A DNA stretch of 64,000 bases. It comes from Kappaphycus alvarezii. Its lineage: Eukaryota > Rhodophyta > Florideophyceae > Gigartinales > Solieriaceae. Made by a program: the position numbers and the translations under genes. The stretch covers positions 29,825-93,824 of the forward strand of contig NADL03000680.1 of the NCBI GenBank assembly GCA_002205965.3, in the 5' to 3' direction. Below the pieces are notes generated by a model. It had not been told where the DNA came from and did not search any database. It saw only the letters and a list, made by a program, of their open reading frames with translations. How positions within the stretch are numbered: the stretch's first letter is position 1; every line of letters starts with the position of its first letter. This document shows, in pieces, positions 1 through 12,681 of the stretch.

Positions 1-620
1 TCTCCTGCATCACTGACATCACTCATGGGCATAGTTCCGACCGCGACAGGTGTCGGGGACGAGGATGCGTTAGGGATCGGTGTTGCGGTGGCGCGAATAG
101 TATCTTCTTCATCGTATGCGGATGCGTTGTTATCACCATCATCGTCATCATCATCCATGTCCTCGTTATCATCATCCAATCCGACGTCATCATCATCCAA
201 GCCTCCTTCCTCGTCTAGTCCATCATCAAATCCCAAATCGTCATCCAGCCCTTCATCGTCAGCTCCGTCTTCATCACCCAGACCATCACCGTCTGCACCA
301 TCTTCATCATCATCCAGCCCGTCACCAAAAACTCCGCCTTCATCATCATCATCGCTATCCTCATCCGTGATACCATCATTGTCAGATGTATCGCCATCGC
401 CTCCGGTCAAGTCGTCATCATCGTTTTTTTCAGACGTGGCTTCCTTAGCGGTTTCGTCATATTGGCGAGTGAGAATGGCTATATTCCTTGGATGAGTTAC
501 GGCGGATGAGGGATAGCCGTGGAGGGAACTAGAAAGAGGTCTGGGCACGGCGGAAATGGGGGTGGGAAGGATGAACAGCAGCAGGAGTGAGATGGAGAGG
601 CCCGAAATAAAGCGCAACAT
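1..620 (-). CDS. Secreted Asp/Gly-rich acidic protein (N-terminal part, runs off the window)
   Basis: An open frame of 206 codons starts at the ATG at 620-618 and has no stop to the window edge, so the C-terminus is missing. Residues 1-24 form a classic signal peptide: a short basic n-region, a hydrophobic core rich in Leu/Ile/Ser and a small-residue cleavage site (PISA then VP). A linker of about 35 residues leads to roughly 100 residues dominated by Asp with Gly, Glu and Leu in short recurring GLDDD/DGLGDE blocks. A Thr/Ser/Pro/Ala tail follows with two N-linked glycosylation sequons (NAS). The composition suggests an extracellular or vacuolar calcium-binding or matrix protein, which is inferred from composition alone. 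The opposite strand is open too (Ser/Pro-rich) but lacks a signal peptide. TACTGTAC-type words lie upstream. I do not recognise a named family. Confidence 0.72.
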   Translation of the reverse strand, partial: MLRFISGLSISLLLLFILPTPISAVPRPLSSSLHGYPSSAVTHPRNIAILTRQYDETAKEATSEKNDDDDLTGGDGDTSDNDGITDEDSDDDDEGGVFGDGLDDDEDGADGDGLGDEDGADDEGLDDDLGFDDGLDEEGGLDDDDVGLDDDNEDMDDDDDDGDNNASAYDEEDTIRATATPIPNASSSPTPVAVGTMPMSDVSDAG

Positions 621-1559
621 GTTGAACTGTTAATCGAATGCGGAGACCTTCCGATTGATGGCTTGCTGCGGATTAGTCGCGGAAACGAAGAGGATATGAA
701 GGAGAGTTTGATATGAGTTAAGGAAGGTTGTGTCAGATGCTAGCGTTGTGGCCGCCATCAGCAGAACATCGTGGAAGCGATGAGCATTTAATAGGGTCTT
801 ATAGAACGAGAATAGTAAATGGCTGTACTCTATTGTACTGTACAGTACCGCGTAGCAAAGTAGCAAAGTATTGCCAAAAAAAAGTGAATTTGTATTGCTG
901 AGTTGGGAATTTGACGTAGGGTTGACGGCGGAGGCGGTCGGGAATGCTGACACTCGACCAGAGTATGTTTCAGGCCTTTGAAATGCGTATCCAATATACA
1001 ATATGAGAGTTAAAATTATAGCAGTTTATGGTCAGGGTAAACTGTAAGGTTTATTAGTTCAGAAATGATTCCTTATTGAAATGTGTAGACAGCAATGCAA
1101 ACGGAGGATTCATTACGTACAGTACTCAATATTGGAGTCTCCAATATCGAATTTAGCATCTTGTTCATTACAGTTGTGGAATGCAGTGAAAGGAGCACAC
1201 TTCTTGAAAGTACAGTGAGTACCGTCCATCAAATTACACGAACCACCTAGGACGGTTTTTTGAGTATGCATTCGGTACAAACTGTACTGTACAGTATTGT
1301 ACTGTACTGTGCAGTTAAGGAAAACTACAATACTGTACTGTACTGTGCAGTTAAGGAAAACTTACTGCATTAATACTGTAGACCACCTCTCGGTAAATGA
1401 ATACCGGCGATAGATATCCTTCATGCCACTCTGAAAGGATCGATATAAGTTATATCATATAACCGAATTAATGCTGCCCGTCGACAAGTGCAACAAAAAA
1501 AGTAAACTCATGTACAGCAAAAAGCAATAGGCGAAGGAGTTAGAACTTTTCACCCTTTC
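621..1559. other. Intergenic, upstream of the Asp-rich gene, with TACTGTAC words
   Basis: No convincing gene is seen. The stretch carries several copies of the word TACTGTAC and its overlaps (around 830-850, 1278-1312 and 1331-1346), and is the presumed promoter side of the minus-strand gene at 1-620. Confidence 0.5.
1295..1362 (+). repeat. 36-bp tandem duplication built on TACTGTACTGT
   Basis: Two adjacent copies with a period of 36 bases. Each runs from a TACTGTACTGT word through GTGCAGTTAAGGAAAAC. The copies differ at only a few positions, so the duplication looks recent. Confidence 0.75.
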
Positions 1560-2895
1560 CAGAAAGAAGTGGTACATTATTCACCTCCATGACATGCAAA
1601 ATATGACTGCATTGCACTTTAATCGTCCCGGGAACCCCTCTACTACGGCGACGACGACGGAACATCGTACAAACCGCACCCGCGCCCCTTCCCAACGCAT
1701 GCTGGACATGCAAACGAAGAAGGCAAAGCTCTCCCGTGGCCCTAGTGCAGGAGACAAGGGAACTAAGGCATCCCGCAACTATTCCCTCCTCCAGCTCCGC
1801 TTTTCCCTTACACCCCTGCAAATATGCCACCCACAACCAAGAGCGCTCCCCGTTGAATGTTCTCCTTCCGTCAGTTCATGATGCGCTCCACAGCCCACTG
1901 CGGCTTTCCGACATCTTTGACCGCATCCCGGGGACATGCTTGCATAGCCTCGCCATCTTACTCATCTCACTTTTTCGCGCCGCGGCCAATGCACGGAATC
2001 CTGATGTTGTCCACTCTGCCTTCCTCCGGATACACCTACTTCCCACTACAGTCTTACGACGGTTAATGCGGGGGGAAGCCGGGTGGCAATCCGAGACAAG
2101 ACAAAGCCAAGCACCCGCAAGCGAATACGCCGCGCGTCTGCAGGTGAATGGGCCGATTTTGGGACTGAGGCAATTCAAGCATACTACAAAAAAGAAGAAC
2201 GACTGGTCCGACCACGTCCTCTACAGAACGACGCAATGCGCGACGCAAAATTCCGCAGGGCAGCCCATCTTGATGCAGATGCGCAATATGGGCGTGCTAT
2301 GCGCACCCTGCTCCAGTCACACATTGCTAACGTGCGCGACCTGCAAGTTATCGAAAGCCTGCGAAAACTGCACCCAGCACCGCAGTCTCCGGTGAGAGCC
2401 ATGGAAGCGAGAGACTTGCCGCTCCCGGTGGACATTTCGCGGGAAACAGTTCCACGCGCGGTCCGACGCCTGAACCCTAACTCCGCACCTGGTCCTGACA
2501 GAATGTCACCGCGACTCCTGCAGCTGCTGGCCAACACACGGGTGAGCCCTGAAGCTGGGGTGACTGGTACCTCGGTACTAACAGCTGTTGTGACGAGACT
2601 AGCTCACGTAGACCTCCCAAATGAGACAATCCCCCTTACCTCCTCTGCGACGTTGTTGCCTATTCAACCCCGGCCAGACAAGATCAGCCCAATTGCAGTT
2701 GGGACGGCCTTGCGGCGACTGGTGACAAGAGTGCTCCTAACCTAGGCTTTGGAAGACACGAGGGAATACCTCGCTCCACTGCAGATGGCCAACGGAGTGC
2801 ACTGCGGACTGGATTCTATCGTCCACGAAGCCCGGAGACTGGTTGTGGCAGTGGAGGCAGTGAAGGAGGTGGTCACCATAGTCGTAGACAACGTG
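1560..2895 (+). pseudogene. LINE-type retrotransposon ORF, N-terminal region and start of the reverse transcriptase
   Basis: Plus-strand reading with frame changes. Around 1690-1850 lies a Cys-rich remnant of the zinc-finger N-terminus typical of LINE ORF2-like proteins. It is followed by the spacer segment ending in a FLRIHLLPTT-like block. The frame 2083-2745 then carries the start of the RT domain: NSAPGPDRMSP, an ISPIAVGTALRRLV block and, just after an in-frame TAG at 2743-2745, LAPLQMANGVHCGLDSIVH. These are the conserved RT0-RT2 segments. The reading stops at about 2895, before the FxDD active-site motif, so the catalytic core is absent. The remainder of a LINE lies on the opposite strand immediately downstream. 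Non-functional relic; the family is well supported, the exact start is not. Confidence 0.75.
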
Positions 2896-3545
2896 TGAGG
2901 GCAATTTGGTCTTGGGCATGGTGTGCCAGGAGAAAACAGCGGGACCTGGCAGTGATATCGGAGCCACTGGGAAAATTGCCGGGCCTCGATGTGCGTTTGT
3001 AGTCCGGGACATGGCGCACAGTACACCCACTCTTTGGAGCCCGGAAGCGCCATGGATGCGCGGAACGCTTGCCTCCTACATTCTCCGGTGGAAACTGCCT
3101 GTTGCACTGCCTCATGAGAAGCATCCGTCAGTGTCTTCTGCGATGGTGTTTTTTGAGGGCAGAACACGTTGAACGGAATAATCATGGACGGAAGGCAAGA
3201 CAGGAGCCATTTCCGATGAGCGTCCACGGCGGCGGGGTACGTTTCCGGAAACTTGATTGGCGGTGGCAGGAAGTATTTGGCCAGCTTGTCCGTTGCCGAG
3301 CTTGACGCGAGGAAGGCTGCGGGGACGATAGTTTTCGCGGAGGTGAGCCCTATTCCCAAGGAGGGCTTTCTGGGGTCCGTGGGCTTGACCGGCAACTGAA
3401 GCTTTCGGAAGACTTCGGAGTTAAGAACACTCCCTGCGATGGACCGTAAACAGCGCTCCACTCTGCGATCAAACTCTGTTGCGCCTTCGGTGGTGCAGGA
3501 CGGGGGCAGGACTCGCAGGAGGTTGCCCATTTTGTATACCCCAAA
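2742..3545 (-). pseudogene. LINE-type retrotransposon, post-RT C-terminal region, inverted
   Basis: The minus strand reads about 260 codons resembling the region after the RT domain of the same type of LINE. It shows FDRRVERCLRSIAGSVL, then KPSLGIGLTSAK...AAFLASS (the usual GGLGL...AFLAS stretch). Next come WVYCAPCPGLQTHIEARQFSQWLRY (the WL...P...GL...EFR...LR block) and CPRPNC. In the neighbouring frame YDYGDHLLHC follows, matching the Cys/His motif usually seen after CPxC. It points opposite to the N-terminal half at 1560-2895 and overlaps it by about 150 bases, so the two halves have been brought head-on by inversion or by two insertions. Confidence 0.7.
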
Positions 3546-6500
3546 GCATGATCACAGTAGTTGGAACGCTAATGTTTTTCTTCCAAGTCTGTCATTGAAT
3601 CCAGGAATGGCTGGAGGGTTTCGATGTACGTGAGGTGAGGGTCGCCTTAACTTTTCAGCCGTAGGCATTCGGCAATCCCGTAGCCTCGTCTAGTATATAG
3701 TCTGCAAGTGATTGTCATCCCCTGTGCTGCTATTTGTTAATTTACCCACGCATCACGAGTAAACAGTAATGAATGCTTCCCATCTTTGCCTATTTGTTGC
3801 GGAGAAATTAACGGACAGCATTGCAATGCGCTGTGGGTCTAAATTTGGGCCACAAAAATTCTGTTTCGCTACAGTACTGTACTGCCGATGGCACAGTTAG
3901 AAATCTGCGATTTCGTTCTGCGATTTCGGTACTCTAGTCGAAACTTTTTAATGAAAATACTTTATTGTAGTACTGTTTTTGTGCGGACTTCTCTACAAAT
4001 AATAAAGCGTCAACCCGTCGACATACAATAAAGCGGAAACGCATTTTACTAGTAAGGATAAAGCGTCATTCTTTATCTTCTGTTTAGTGAGGTTGAAAAT
4101 TTTGGACTGTCTACATAAACCCCGGCCTGAGGCTCCCGCCTGCTCATCGGGGGACGAAAACAACGAGTTCAACCAGCGATTACCTGGTGTACGCCTTAAC
4201 CCCCACACCCAGTATACTGACAAAAGCTTGTCTGAGCTGCGAGTTCTTCCAATCCGACAGAAGGTCGAAATCTCTATTAGATTATCCTTTCTGTTCGATT
4301 ACAAGCAGGGCGCAACATTTTCTTTTACCCTGATCCTTCGGGATAACGCCCAGTGCCGAAAAATCAAGACTTCCAGGGACTAGCACTCGTGTATCAACTC
4401 CAGTCAATGACATCATTTTCCGCGATAAAAACGGGTGGCCATGGTTTATCCGACATCTACAGGAACAGGAGTGCCGTATCTCCAAAAGTTCGTATCCCCA
4501 AGTGCATCGGCTCGAGAATCAAGTCTCGACGAGAGGGTATTAGCCGGAGGAGAGGACCATAAAAGTAGCAGTGCCGTTAGACTGTCAGATTGAAGGCTAG
4601 TAACCGGAGAAGTTTTTCGCGAATGCTCCCACCGTAATCTTCGAAGCCGAAGCTTACTTGGCCGGTCAGAGGGAGGGTAAAAAAGTGAATTTTAGAGACA
4701 GAAGAAAAAAAACGAGGATTGGAATCGAGTAGCTGCGTCGGTTCACAAATAACTGAGTCATACCAACAGCGCGCCTAGTTTTTCCCAGCGAGAAACTTTT
4801 TATTTATCAAGAAAATTCGTTGCATTAAAAGTATCAAAGTTTAACAAAAAAATTGAACACTTCCGAGTCTATCAATTTACCAGACTCCACAATATTACTT
4901 ACTTTCTCGGTAGAAATCCTGCTACCTGAGGTGATGGTGACTATGAATTATAAATATAGATAGTTTACCTGTCTCATAATTTTCGATGCTCCTCTACTCT
5001 TGTTGAGATTCTCTTTCTTTCTGGGCCTAATCTGCCGTTCCGAGGTTGAAATTACACAAAAGACACGAATATGTGCAAAATATAGTAGCTATACCCAGCT
5101 CGTTGAATGTGACAAGATGTGAGTACATTATTTGGAGATGTATTGTACGAAGATAAATCATTTGCACGCTTACTGTATCTATTTCTATCATATCGGGATA
5201 TGAGGTAAATATGTACATCAGTAGTTGAAATGGTTGATAGACGTACTGCAACAACTTATGGGTTACGTTGACACACTTTTAAGGCGAGGATGTCGTACGC
5301 TGCCAAGAGTTGTTCTCTCTGTGGCTCTAGTCGACTGATAGTTGGATAAGTTGTTATCGTGCATTTCATCGTTTTAGACAGTCAGTTTAGTATGTGTATT
5401 TGTGGCTATCGACAATCTCCTACCATTCCTTGTTTGTCAGTAGCTTTTATAAGCTAGTTTTAGGCAGATTTTACTGGATTAAAGATTATGAGAAGAAAAG
5501 GTTGAGTGAACAAAAAGAAAGGACTCGATTTGTCAACCTTGTCAAGAGACTTTGCCAACATTACTCTTCATTTTAGCAACCCCTAGAATACCGATAATTA
5601 GACCACTTAACTTTTCAAAGACCATCACCCTTGTGTATCCTGTGTTTATGTTGATAAAAATCACGAGAAGTCGCTGTCCTTTCTCCCAGTCTCCACTTTT
5701 TGCCCGGCTCTTTCTATATACTCTTCAAGTTCTACATCAAATCTACGAGACGTAGCTCGGACTCCATAAAAACTTATGTACCCACACATATCTGCTGTGT
5801 TACCCTCTTCATCAGCCTTCATGGTTCTCAGCGATTTCAGTTGGGTTTAACTCGCTAAGGTCCCGAACAGGCCATTGCTCAGCTTGAACAAGCCAATATT
5901 AGGATCTAGAAATACCTGAAATGTTGGAATTAAAGGTCTTCCGAACCCTGCAAAGACTATCGTCACATATCATTGAGAATCCTAAACCCGAACTTTATTA
6001 TTATCACCTCCTGATGAGGGGAAAGGGAATAAATCATACAGAATCGTTCAAAAATCTTCAGTATTCTAAAAGCTTATCATAGGTTGCTATATTTCGGGCA
6101 TTCGACCAATCATAAATCTTGTAATGAAAGGAAGCAGAAATATTGCGAGAAAACCGTGCATCGACCACATTTGCAAACATATCAGGCCTTCTGCAGGTAC
6201 GTCTCCTTTGTTCAATCTCCTTTAAATAGGTCCGAATTTCGAAATATCCCAATTAATGAAATCCAATCTGACAGTATCAACATAACTTATCAATTTACAT
6301 TCTGTGCTTGTATGCGACTTCACGATAATATCCAAGAAATAGTTTGAATCCCTAAAAATCGTTTTTTACAGGCCTCGCGGATATCAATTCAAGGTTTTCT
6401 GGGCACTAAAGCGAAATAAAGTCCCCCTGTAAACTCCTTACATTCTTTTCCTTAATTGGTAATAAAGAAAATCTTCGAATTCTGTCATGAGCGGTATGGG

Positions 6501-9500
6501 TCATGGTATCTGTTTGCATTTTAACATAAAAAAGAAAGATTTAACTAAGTTTTGTTCTAAGATTCCTATTTCTTCCAAGGAATGAGTTCATTTACTCGAG
6601 TAAATGCGTAGAAATTTAATTAGGTTAAGGATATAAAGTAGCTTATAATCATTGCTCTCGACTATTTGTGTAGCTAAATTGAATGAAGGAGTGGAGTATG
6701 CTCCTAAAAAACTCAGATTAAGATGAAAGGCTTCGTTAAACAGTCTTAATAAAATGTATCATCTATAATGGATGCAGCTCGGAAGAGTTTCCTCTGCAGT
6801 GCAGATTATATGAACGTTAGCCTCTTATGGAACATAAGCAAAAATTTTAATTCATAGATTTTGGTAATTTGATCCTGCGCAAATTTCATATAAAGTGATA
6901 CTAAATACCCTGAAACTTTGAATTATCCATTTTTAGTCCATTTTCCGAAAGCAGTGCTTACATAGTTGGTAACCTAAAAAGATCAAAACTTTTTTCGAAA
7001 AATTGAGTCATCCTTTTTCCTCTCCAATATTCCCAATGATTTTCCGGTCTTTTATCACGATATATATGATCAAAGCATATATAATTCGATTGATATTAAT
7101 AAAATGGAGCCGTTCTTATTTTTTGACGATACCTGTCAATTTTAGGAAGTCATTGGTCTCCTGTGCTACAAAGGACCTACCGAGATCCTATAGGCCTGAT
7201 GTTGGTATCAAACCTCAGATTAAAGTATGGTTGGTCTTTTTGCTGGGTTTCAAGGATAAATCTTACCCGAAAGGTTTCCAGTTTAAGGATATTCTTTTTG
7301 TATATTATTCCTGAATATTATAAATCCGTTCACAATTAGAAACAAGATTATTACTTTTGGAGATAAAGTTGAAGATTTTTCTGAAAGCAGCCCTTTTTTA
7401 AGCAATTAAGGCAATGTAAAGAAGTTGAGGAGACTCTGGATGATATCTCGGTGGGTATTTTTTTGTAGACTAACTTTGTAGAAAGTATTTCTTTTCTCAT
7501 TTTTGGATCACTTACAAGGTGATCAAGTCTGCTGGTCAAGAAGAGCTGGAAATGTAATAATAAAAATAATAATAATGCATTAAAAGGAAAAATTATATCT
7601 TAAATATTCCTGCCACTAACTTTTCGGAAGCTGAGGAAGGTCTTTAGTCATCAATTCCAATACAAAATAACAAAAAACTATTATCTACTGAAATAAATCC
7701 ATGTTTCATACTCAATCGATTATAATTATAAGTATGTATTTTTGAGGCGCTTTAGATCCTCTAGTAAGGCAAAAACAACATGTTTACGCCGATTATGTAT
7801 CTACTCGCTCCTTTAACGTCAATTAGCTATTTTTGTGCACCTGTCACAATATTAGCGGCATTTAACAATAAAATTCCCTATGTTTACGTTATGGAGAAAT
7901 ATATATGCATTGGTTGCCATTGAACATGGTAAAGACATTATTTTCAGTTGTTCTGTTATTCATTTTAGTTGTCAAACTCCATGAGACAGCATTTTTGAAG
8001 TTCATTATTTCTTTTCGTCATTAAAACAGCTATTAAAAACATGACGACTCATTTAATTTGTGTCATTGTTCTTATGTCTCTGTGGTAGGAGGAATATCCC
8101 CAAAAAAGTTCTGTTTTGCGCTCATTTTTGATAGAAATTCCAATCGTTCTGATTCTTTGGTCAAGTCATCATTTTATTATGGACAAAATAGTTCTAGAAG
8201 AGAAATAAATCTACTATTCAACTGTATACATATTCCATAGCATTTGGCATACCTTGTTTGTAGTGCCTCTGACCACGTTCTATTGTTTCCTTCAATACTT
8301 TACTATGTTTTATTTCTAGATGTGGTTTAAACATTCAGTGGTTTTTAACGACTTCCAAAAGAGCCGCGAGTTTTCAATAAATCTTCGACGCCTAACTAGT
8401 ATTGAAGAAGGGTTTTCATTTTTCTGTAACACACCGTTTCATATCGTTAAAGCCAGTATGTTATCTTTATTTAAGGTAAAGTGGTTACAAAAAAACGTTT
8501 TACTTATGACCATTATGTTGTTTAGCAAGTAATATCGCAACCATGTAATGAAGTCAGCTACATTTAGTCCAGAGGAACAGAATTGACCGCAGATTCTCTT
8601 GATTAACTTCCGTTGCATTTGCTGCCTCCAGGTGGATACTTAATGCCATTTTTTACGGTAAATTATTTGGATGCTTTATTGCGAATCGCTCTTAACGTGT
8701 AAAAGAGATTCTGCAAGCTCTATTTTCTACCCATATCAGCTTACAGAAAAAACAAAACTGACTGATCACTCCTTACAGCAGAGTTTCGGAGCAGGTCGTT
8801 TAGTGTACACTCAAAGCCACTGTTACAATAAATAGAGGCTTTCAAAGTTGAAAGCCGGCCATTACTGCGTAAAAACCTGGAATACTCAGAAATATCTGTT
8901 TAGAACATATCAAATCTCGCGAAATGGAGCCTTTTTGACAGTTCTCATAGAATATAATGGGTTGTAATTACCAAAAAGAGTCACATTTCCTTAACAGATA
9001 CAAAGAATAAAGTTTCAACCCTATTTTACGTATTTGATCCCAAAAGATCCCAAAAGTCTCTCTTCTTAAACAAAAACTGTCCTATTAGAGATACATCTTT
9101 CTCTGCTTTTGTCTCTGAACTAATTTTTACAAAACATATCCCAGCGCAAATCGAGTATGTAATCGGAAATATGTCTACTATGGTAATTTTAGAAATAAAA
9201 AAGTGTACATATGACGAACAGCATAATGCACAGAAATTCATGCAAGCAAAGCGGAAGGCTGTGAAATTATTGTGTGTCTTTTTCAATTTTTACTTCCTCC
9301 GCCACCTTTTCTTTGGAATGACTGGGATCTATTGTTTGTATAATTCTGCAGATATATTGTATATAAATTTGGAATTGTCCAGTTCAATCAAAAAGATTAA
9401 AAAATTACAAAATAAAGTTGTATACAGAAAGCGACTTTTCTAAACGCAGCATGAAAAAATTTCGTCAGTTATGTTGAGAAAGCTTTTCTCAATTTTAGGT

Positions 9501-9685
9501 TAGGAAACATGAAAATATTGCTGAGTAAACTGTTGAAGGTTCGTTCAGTTAGGGAAAATAGTGCATTAATATTCACTCAATGTAACCAGAGAAGATAATT
9601 GGAGATAAAATCACACGGGAACACCTAATCTTAACCGAAAAATTTTAAATTCCGGATGAATGTAAAAAAGGAAATAAAAAATGCA

Positions 9686-9739
9686 CATGTTTGGGAGACC
9701 AAACAAAAGTCGCATGTTTGGGAGGCCAGACCAAATTTG
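9686..9739 (+). repeat. 27-bp tandem duplication with internal inverted repeat
   Basis: Two adjacent copies beginning CATGTTTGGGAG. The first contains TTTGG-GAGA-CCAAA, a small potential hairpin; the second differs slightly in its arm. Confidence 0.6.
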
Positions 9740-11452
9740 AAGCCTATTTTGTGTCGAAGAGTCCAGGCGGCGGATTTTGTATGCGAGTAAGACACGAGGA
9801 GGATGCAACTCAGGCTATATTTGTACCATTTGTCGCGAAATTAACGCATCCAATCGAGAAAGAAATACTTCTCATGGAATTATGTTTTGTTTTGTTTTAG
9901 ACAGTCATGTGGAATTGGCTCGGAAAAATTGGACTACTGCAGACATAATTTTCTGCATCTCGATGAATTGCATCCATAGAAAAATGATGAACGCATAGAA
10001 ATACCCACGTGATGTATTGATTAAAACTTACATTACAATATTTACTATGATTTTTTTGAAGAACTCTGAGATTAAGGAATATAAACTTTAATGCAGTGTA
10101 ATTTGAATAACATAAGGATGCTATACGAAGATGATTTACAAATTTACCAGAACATCATATATTTATAGGATAAAAGATTCACAAAGGAAAAAGAAACTAG
10201 AAAAGGTGAGCTTATTTTTGCTGTGTTATTTTGCATACGCCAATTCTTGAAATGTCTAATAATTAATACGGTTCTTCCGGTTTATCAAAATAAAAGAATA
10301 AAAACATACCCGAAGGAATATAATGAGGCCTTTTACTCCTCTGAAAGTTTATTATGGAAAATGTACTATAAAAGTTAATAGTTCTTAATTAATATTCATT
10401 TTTATATCATATATTATACATTGGACGTTTTCTCATTGAAAATTTTCAGTAATAATAGTATCGTCTATCCATATTCAGGCATGCTCAAACTGAAAATTTT
10501 AGGGTCAGTACAAGATTCACCTGAAAATTATTGCTACCAATGGAATATATAGCGCTTTAGTCAAAGTGCCTTACTAACTTCTTCGTAATTAGTAAAGGAA
10601 GTAAACTGGCAGTTTAAATTCATCAGATACATCTAATAACTAAGATGTTCTTTCGAAAAAGTATGAATTCATATAGTTCATCTATTATGGAAACCGTTTT
10701 CTTTGTCTGAGCAGATGATGTACTTCAAAATAAGTATATCTGTCGAGGAAATGGAAGTGTAGCGTAATTGAAATGTACGTGAGGATGTATGAGTAACAGA
10801 TTACATTTAGTGCAGCCATGAATGAATCTATAAAAGATGTAATTCTTACATTCCTCAAATTCATGCCTTAAAAAATGATCCCAACATGTATTTTCATTTC
10901 AAAAACGTGTTCTTTAGATGAAAAATCTCTCAAATGGAAACCGCTGTGAGCCGATCCATTCTCGAAATCAGCGAGTTTATTTTTCTTTTCTAAAACTAGA
11001 ATATTCAAAAACTAAACCTTTACTGTGCATTATGATAACTTCTAGTCTAGTTTCTGGTTTACAATTCAACTCAAATTTGCAGATAACTATTTATTTAATT
11101 TTTAGATAAATTCTACTGCATTGAAACAAAGACAATTTTAATGAAAAAAATGAAATTTTAATATTTTTGGCGATGACTGGACCAATATTAACTTTTACTG
11201 AACTGCAGGTCGACTAACATTTCCTGAAACAATTTACGGGACAGTAAATAGTTAATGGACCTTAAACTAAAACAAAAATCATTCAATTTAGTTTTTATCC
11301 ATGCGTTTAAAATCATAACAAATCTGAAGTGAAGAAATAAGTCATATGTCTTCCCATTTTCCTACTTTCCAAACCGTTGGTTTTTTTTGTAAAACAGACC
11401 TCACGATTGCATTCATCGAGTCAAGGCTCTCTTTTTGGTATTATTAAACTTT

Positions 11453-11495
11453 CTTAGAGTCTCTGGACTCGCTCTTAGAGTCTTTGGACTCACCA
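11453..11495 (+). repeat. Short tandem duplication of TTAGAGTCTYTGGACTC
   Basis: Two copies with a period of about 21 bases. They lie roughly 280 bases from the left Copia LTR and outside it. Confidence 0.5.
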
Positions 11496-11769
11496 TTAGG
11501 TACTTTGAGATGCTACCTTAGTTTAATAAAGCTCAAATGGTAATGAGTTTTAAGTGACGGACTCATTTGTTGCTAGTTACCATAAATAAGTTTTACCGGA
11601 TCTAGCGAAAAACAAAATAATTTCTGTAAAGAGATTAATATGAGTTAATGGTTTTGATCGTCGATGATTAATAATAATGAAATGAATCTTCATTTATTTT
11701 TAAAAAATATATCAAAAAATTTTGAAGTGTTTCAATACACTATTAGTATCCTGAAATTAAGTAAGAAAT

Positions 11770-12207
11770 TGATGGAGGGAAGGAGGAGACGGAGAGAGGG
11801 AGAGATAGAAGGAAGGAACGAGAGAAGTAGAGTGAAAGAGAGAGTGAGAGAGACAGTGATTGAGGGACAAAGAAAGATAGTTGAGAGGAGAGAAGGTGGT
11901 GAGGGGCTTTACTCAGACGGGACAGGGAGGTAGACCGGGGTTTACATAGACCTCGAGGCGAGTCGACTGGTGCTTCCGGACGATCGAAGGAAGTTTCCAG
12001 AAGCCATGTAGACGACGGTGGGAGGGTAACCCTTAACCTGCTTGAGCTGATCTAAAGAAGATCAGCTCAAGCTTACAGCACTGTACAGTGCGTAAGCGTA
12101 ACGGTCAGGTCCTAGGTTTTATATCAGACCACAGTGAAAGACGTCTGTAAGCCTCCTTGCTAGCTGTAAGCTGTTAGCAGAGGCGACAGAAAGTAATTAC
12201 ACTAACA
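11770..12207 (-). repeat. Copia 3' LTR (left copy)
   Basis: This 438-bp copy begins TGATGGAGGG and ends ACTAACA on the plus strand, so it is TG...CA on the coding strand. It includes a purine-rich GGAGRGAGRG stretch. It also has an inverted repeat near 12040-12073 with arms CTTGAGCTGATCT and AGATCAGCTCAAG, directly followed by the perfect palindrome GCACTGTACAGTGC. A modest purine tract, GAAGGGG on the coding strand, lies just inside and could be the polypurine tract. Confidence 0.9.
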
Positions 12208-12270
12208 CGCCCCTTCAAGCCATAACTGACCACAATAGTGCCCCGTCAACCTGAAAAAGAAAATTAAAAA

Positions 12271-12681
12271 CTAATTGGGAAAGCTAGGAGGAATGATGCC
12301 CAACTTACGTCGAAAATTCACAAACTTAACTCGAAACAAAGGCTTTGTCAGATTATCGGAATCTTTATCTTCCGTTCGACAAGGATACATCCGGATCGGC
12401 TTTCCGGCTAATGCCTCGCGAACTAAGTAGTAACGAATATCAATATGCTTATTTTGATCGTTGATGGACTGTTTATTGGCAGAACTAATCGATCCTGAGT
12501 TATCGGCGAAGATTGAAATCGATGTGGGATGTTTTGCACCCATAATCTCAGAGGGGAGATTGGAGGGCCAAATGGCTTCCTTAGAATCAGTCCAGAGCGA
12601 AACATATTCTGCTTCAGAGGAAGACAGGGAGACACATCCTTGCTTCTTGGATCGCCATGAGATAAGCCCCCCAGACATCAT
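12271..12681 (-). pseudogene. Copia RNase H domain
   Basis: 136 codons with the Copia RNase H signature: GGLISWRSKKQGCVSLSSSE AEY (split here for length), then FADNSGSI, the DIRYYLVREAL block and DNLTKPL near the C-terminus. It ends about 60 bases before the left LTR, the expected position for the end of pol. Upstream it is broken from the RT domain by frameshifts. Confidence 0.9.

Larger units (their letters stand above)
3546..11769. other. AT-rich gene desert
   Basis: About 8.2 kb without a supportable gene. Open frames are short and none shows a recognisable motif. Bases 4090-4560 are less AT-rich and carry short open frames on both strands that I cannot assign. Two short local tandem duplications are listed separately. 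A TACTGTAC word occurs near 3872. Confidence 0.6.

Noticed and set aside
25..495. Plus-strand Ser/Pro-rich open frame of 156 codons
   Set aside because: It is antisense to the Asp-rich repeat tract, where GAT/GAC repeats on one strand create open TCA/TCG repeats on the other. The minus strand has a signal peptide and ATG; the plus strand has neither a signal nor a domain.
630..1001. Minus-strand open frame of 123 codons upstream of the Asp-rich gene
   Set aside because: No motif, and it includes TACTGTAC repeat sequence. More likely the promoter/5'UTR region.
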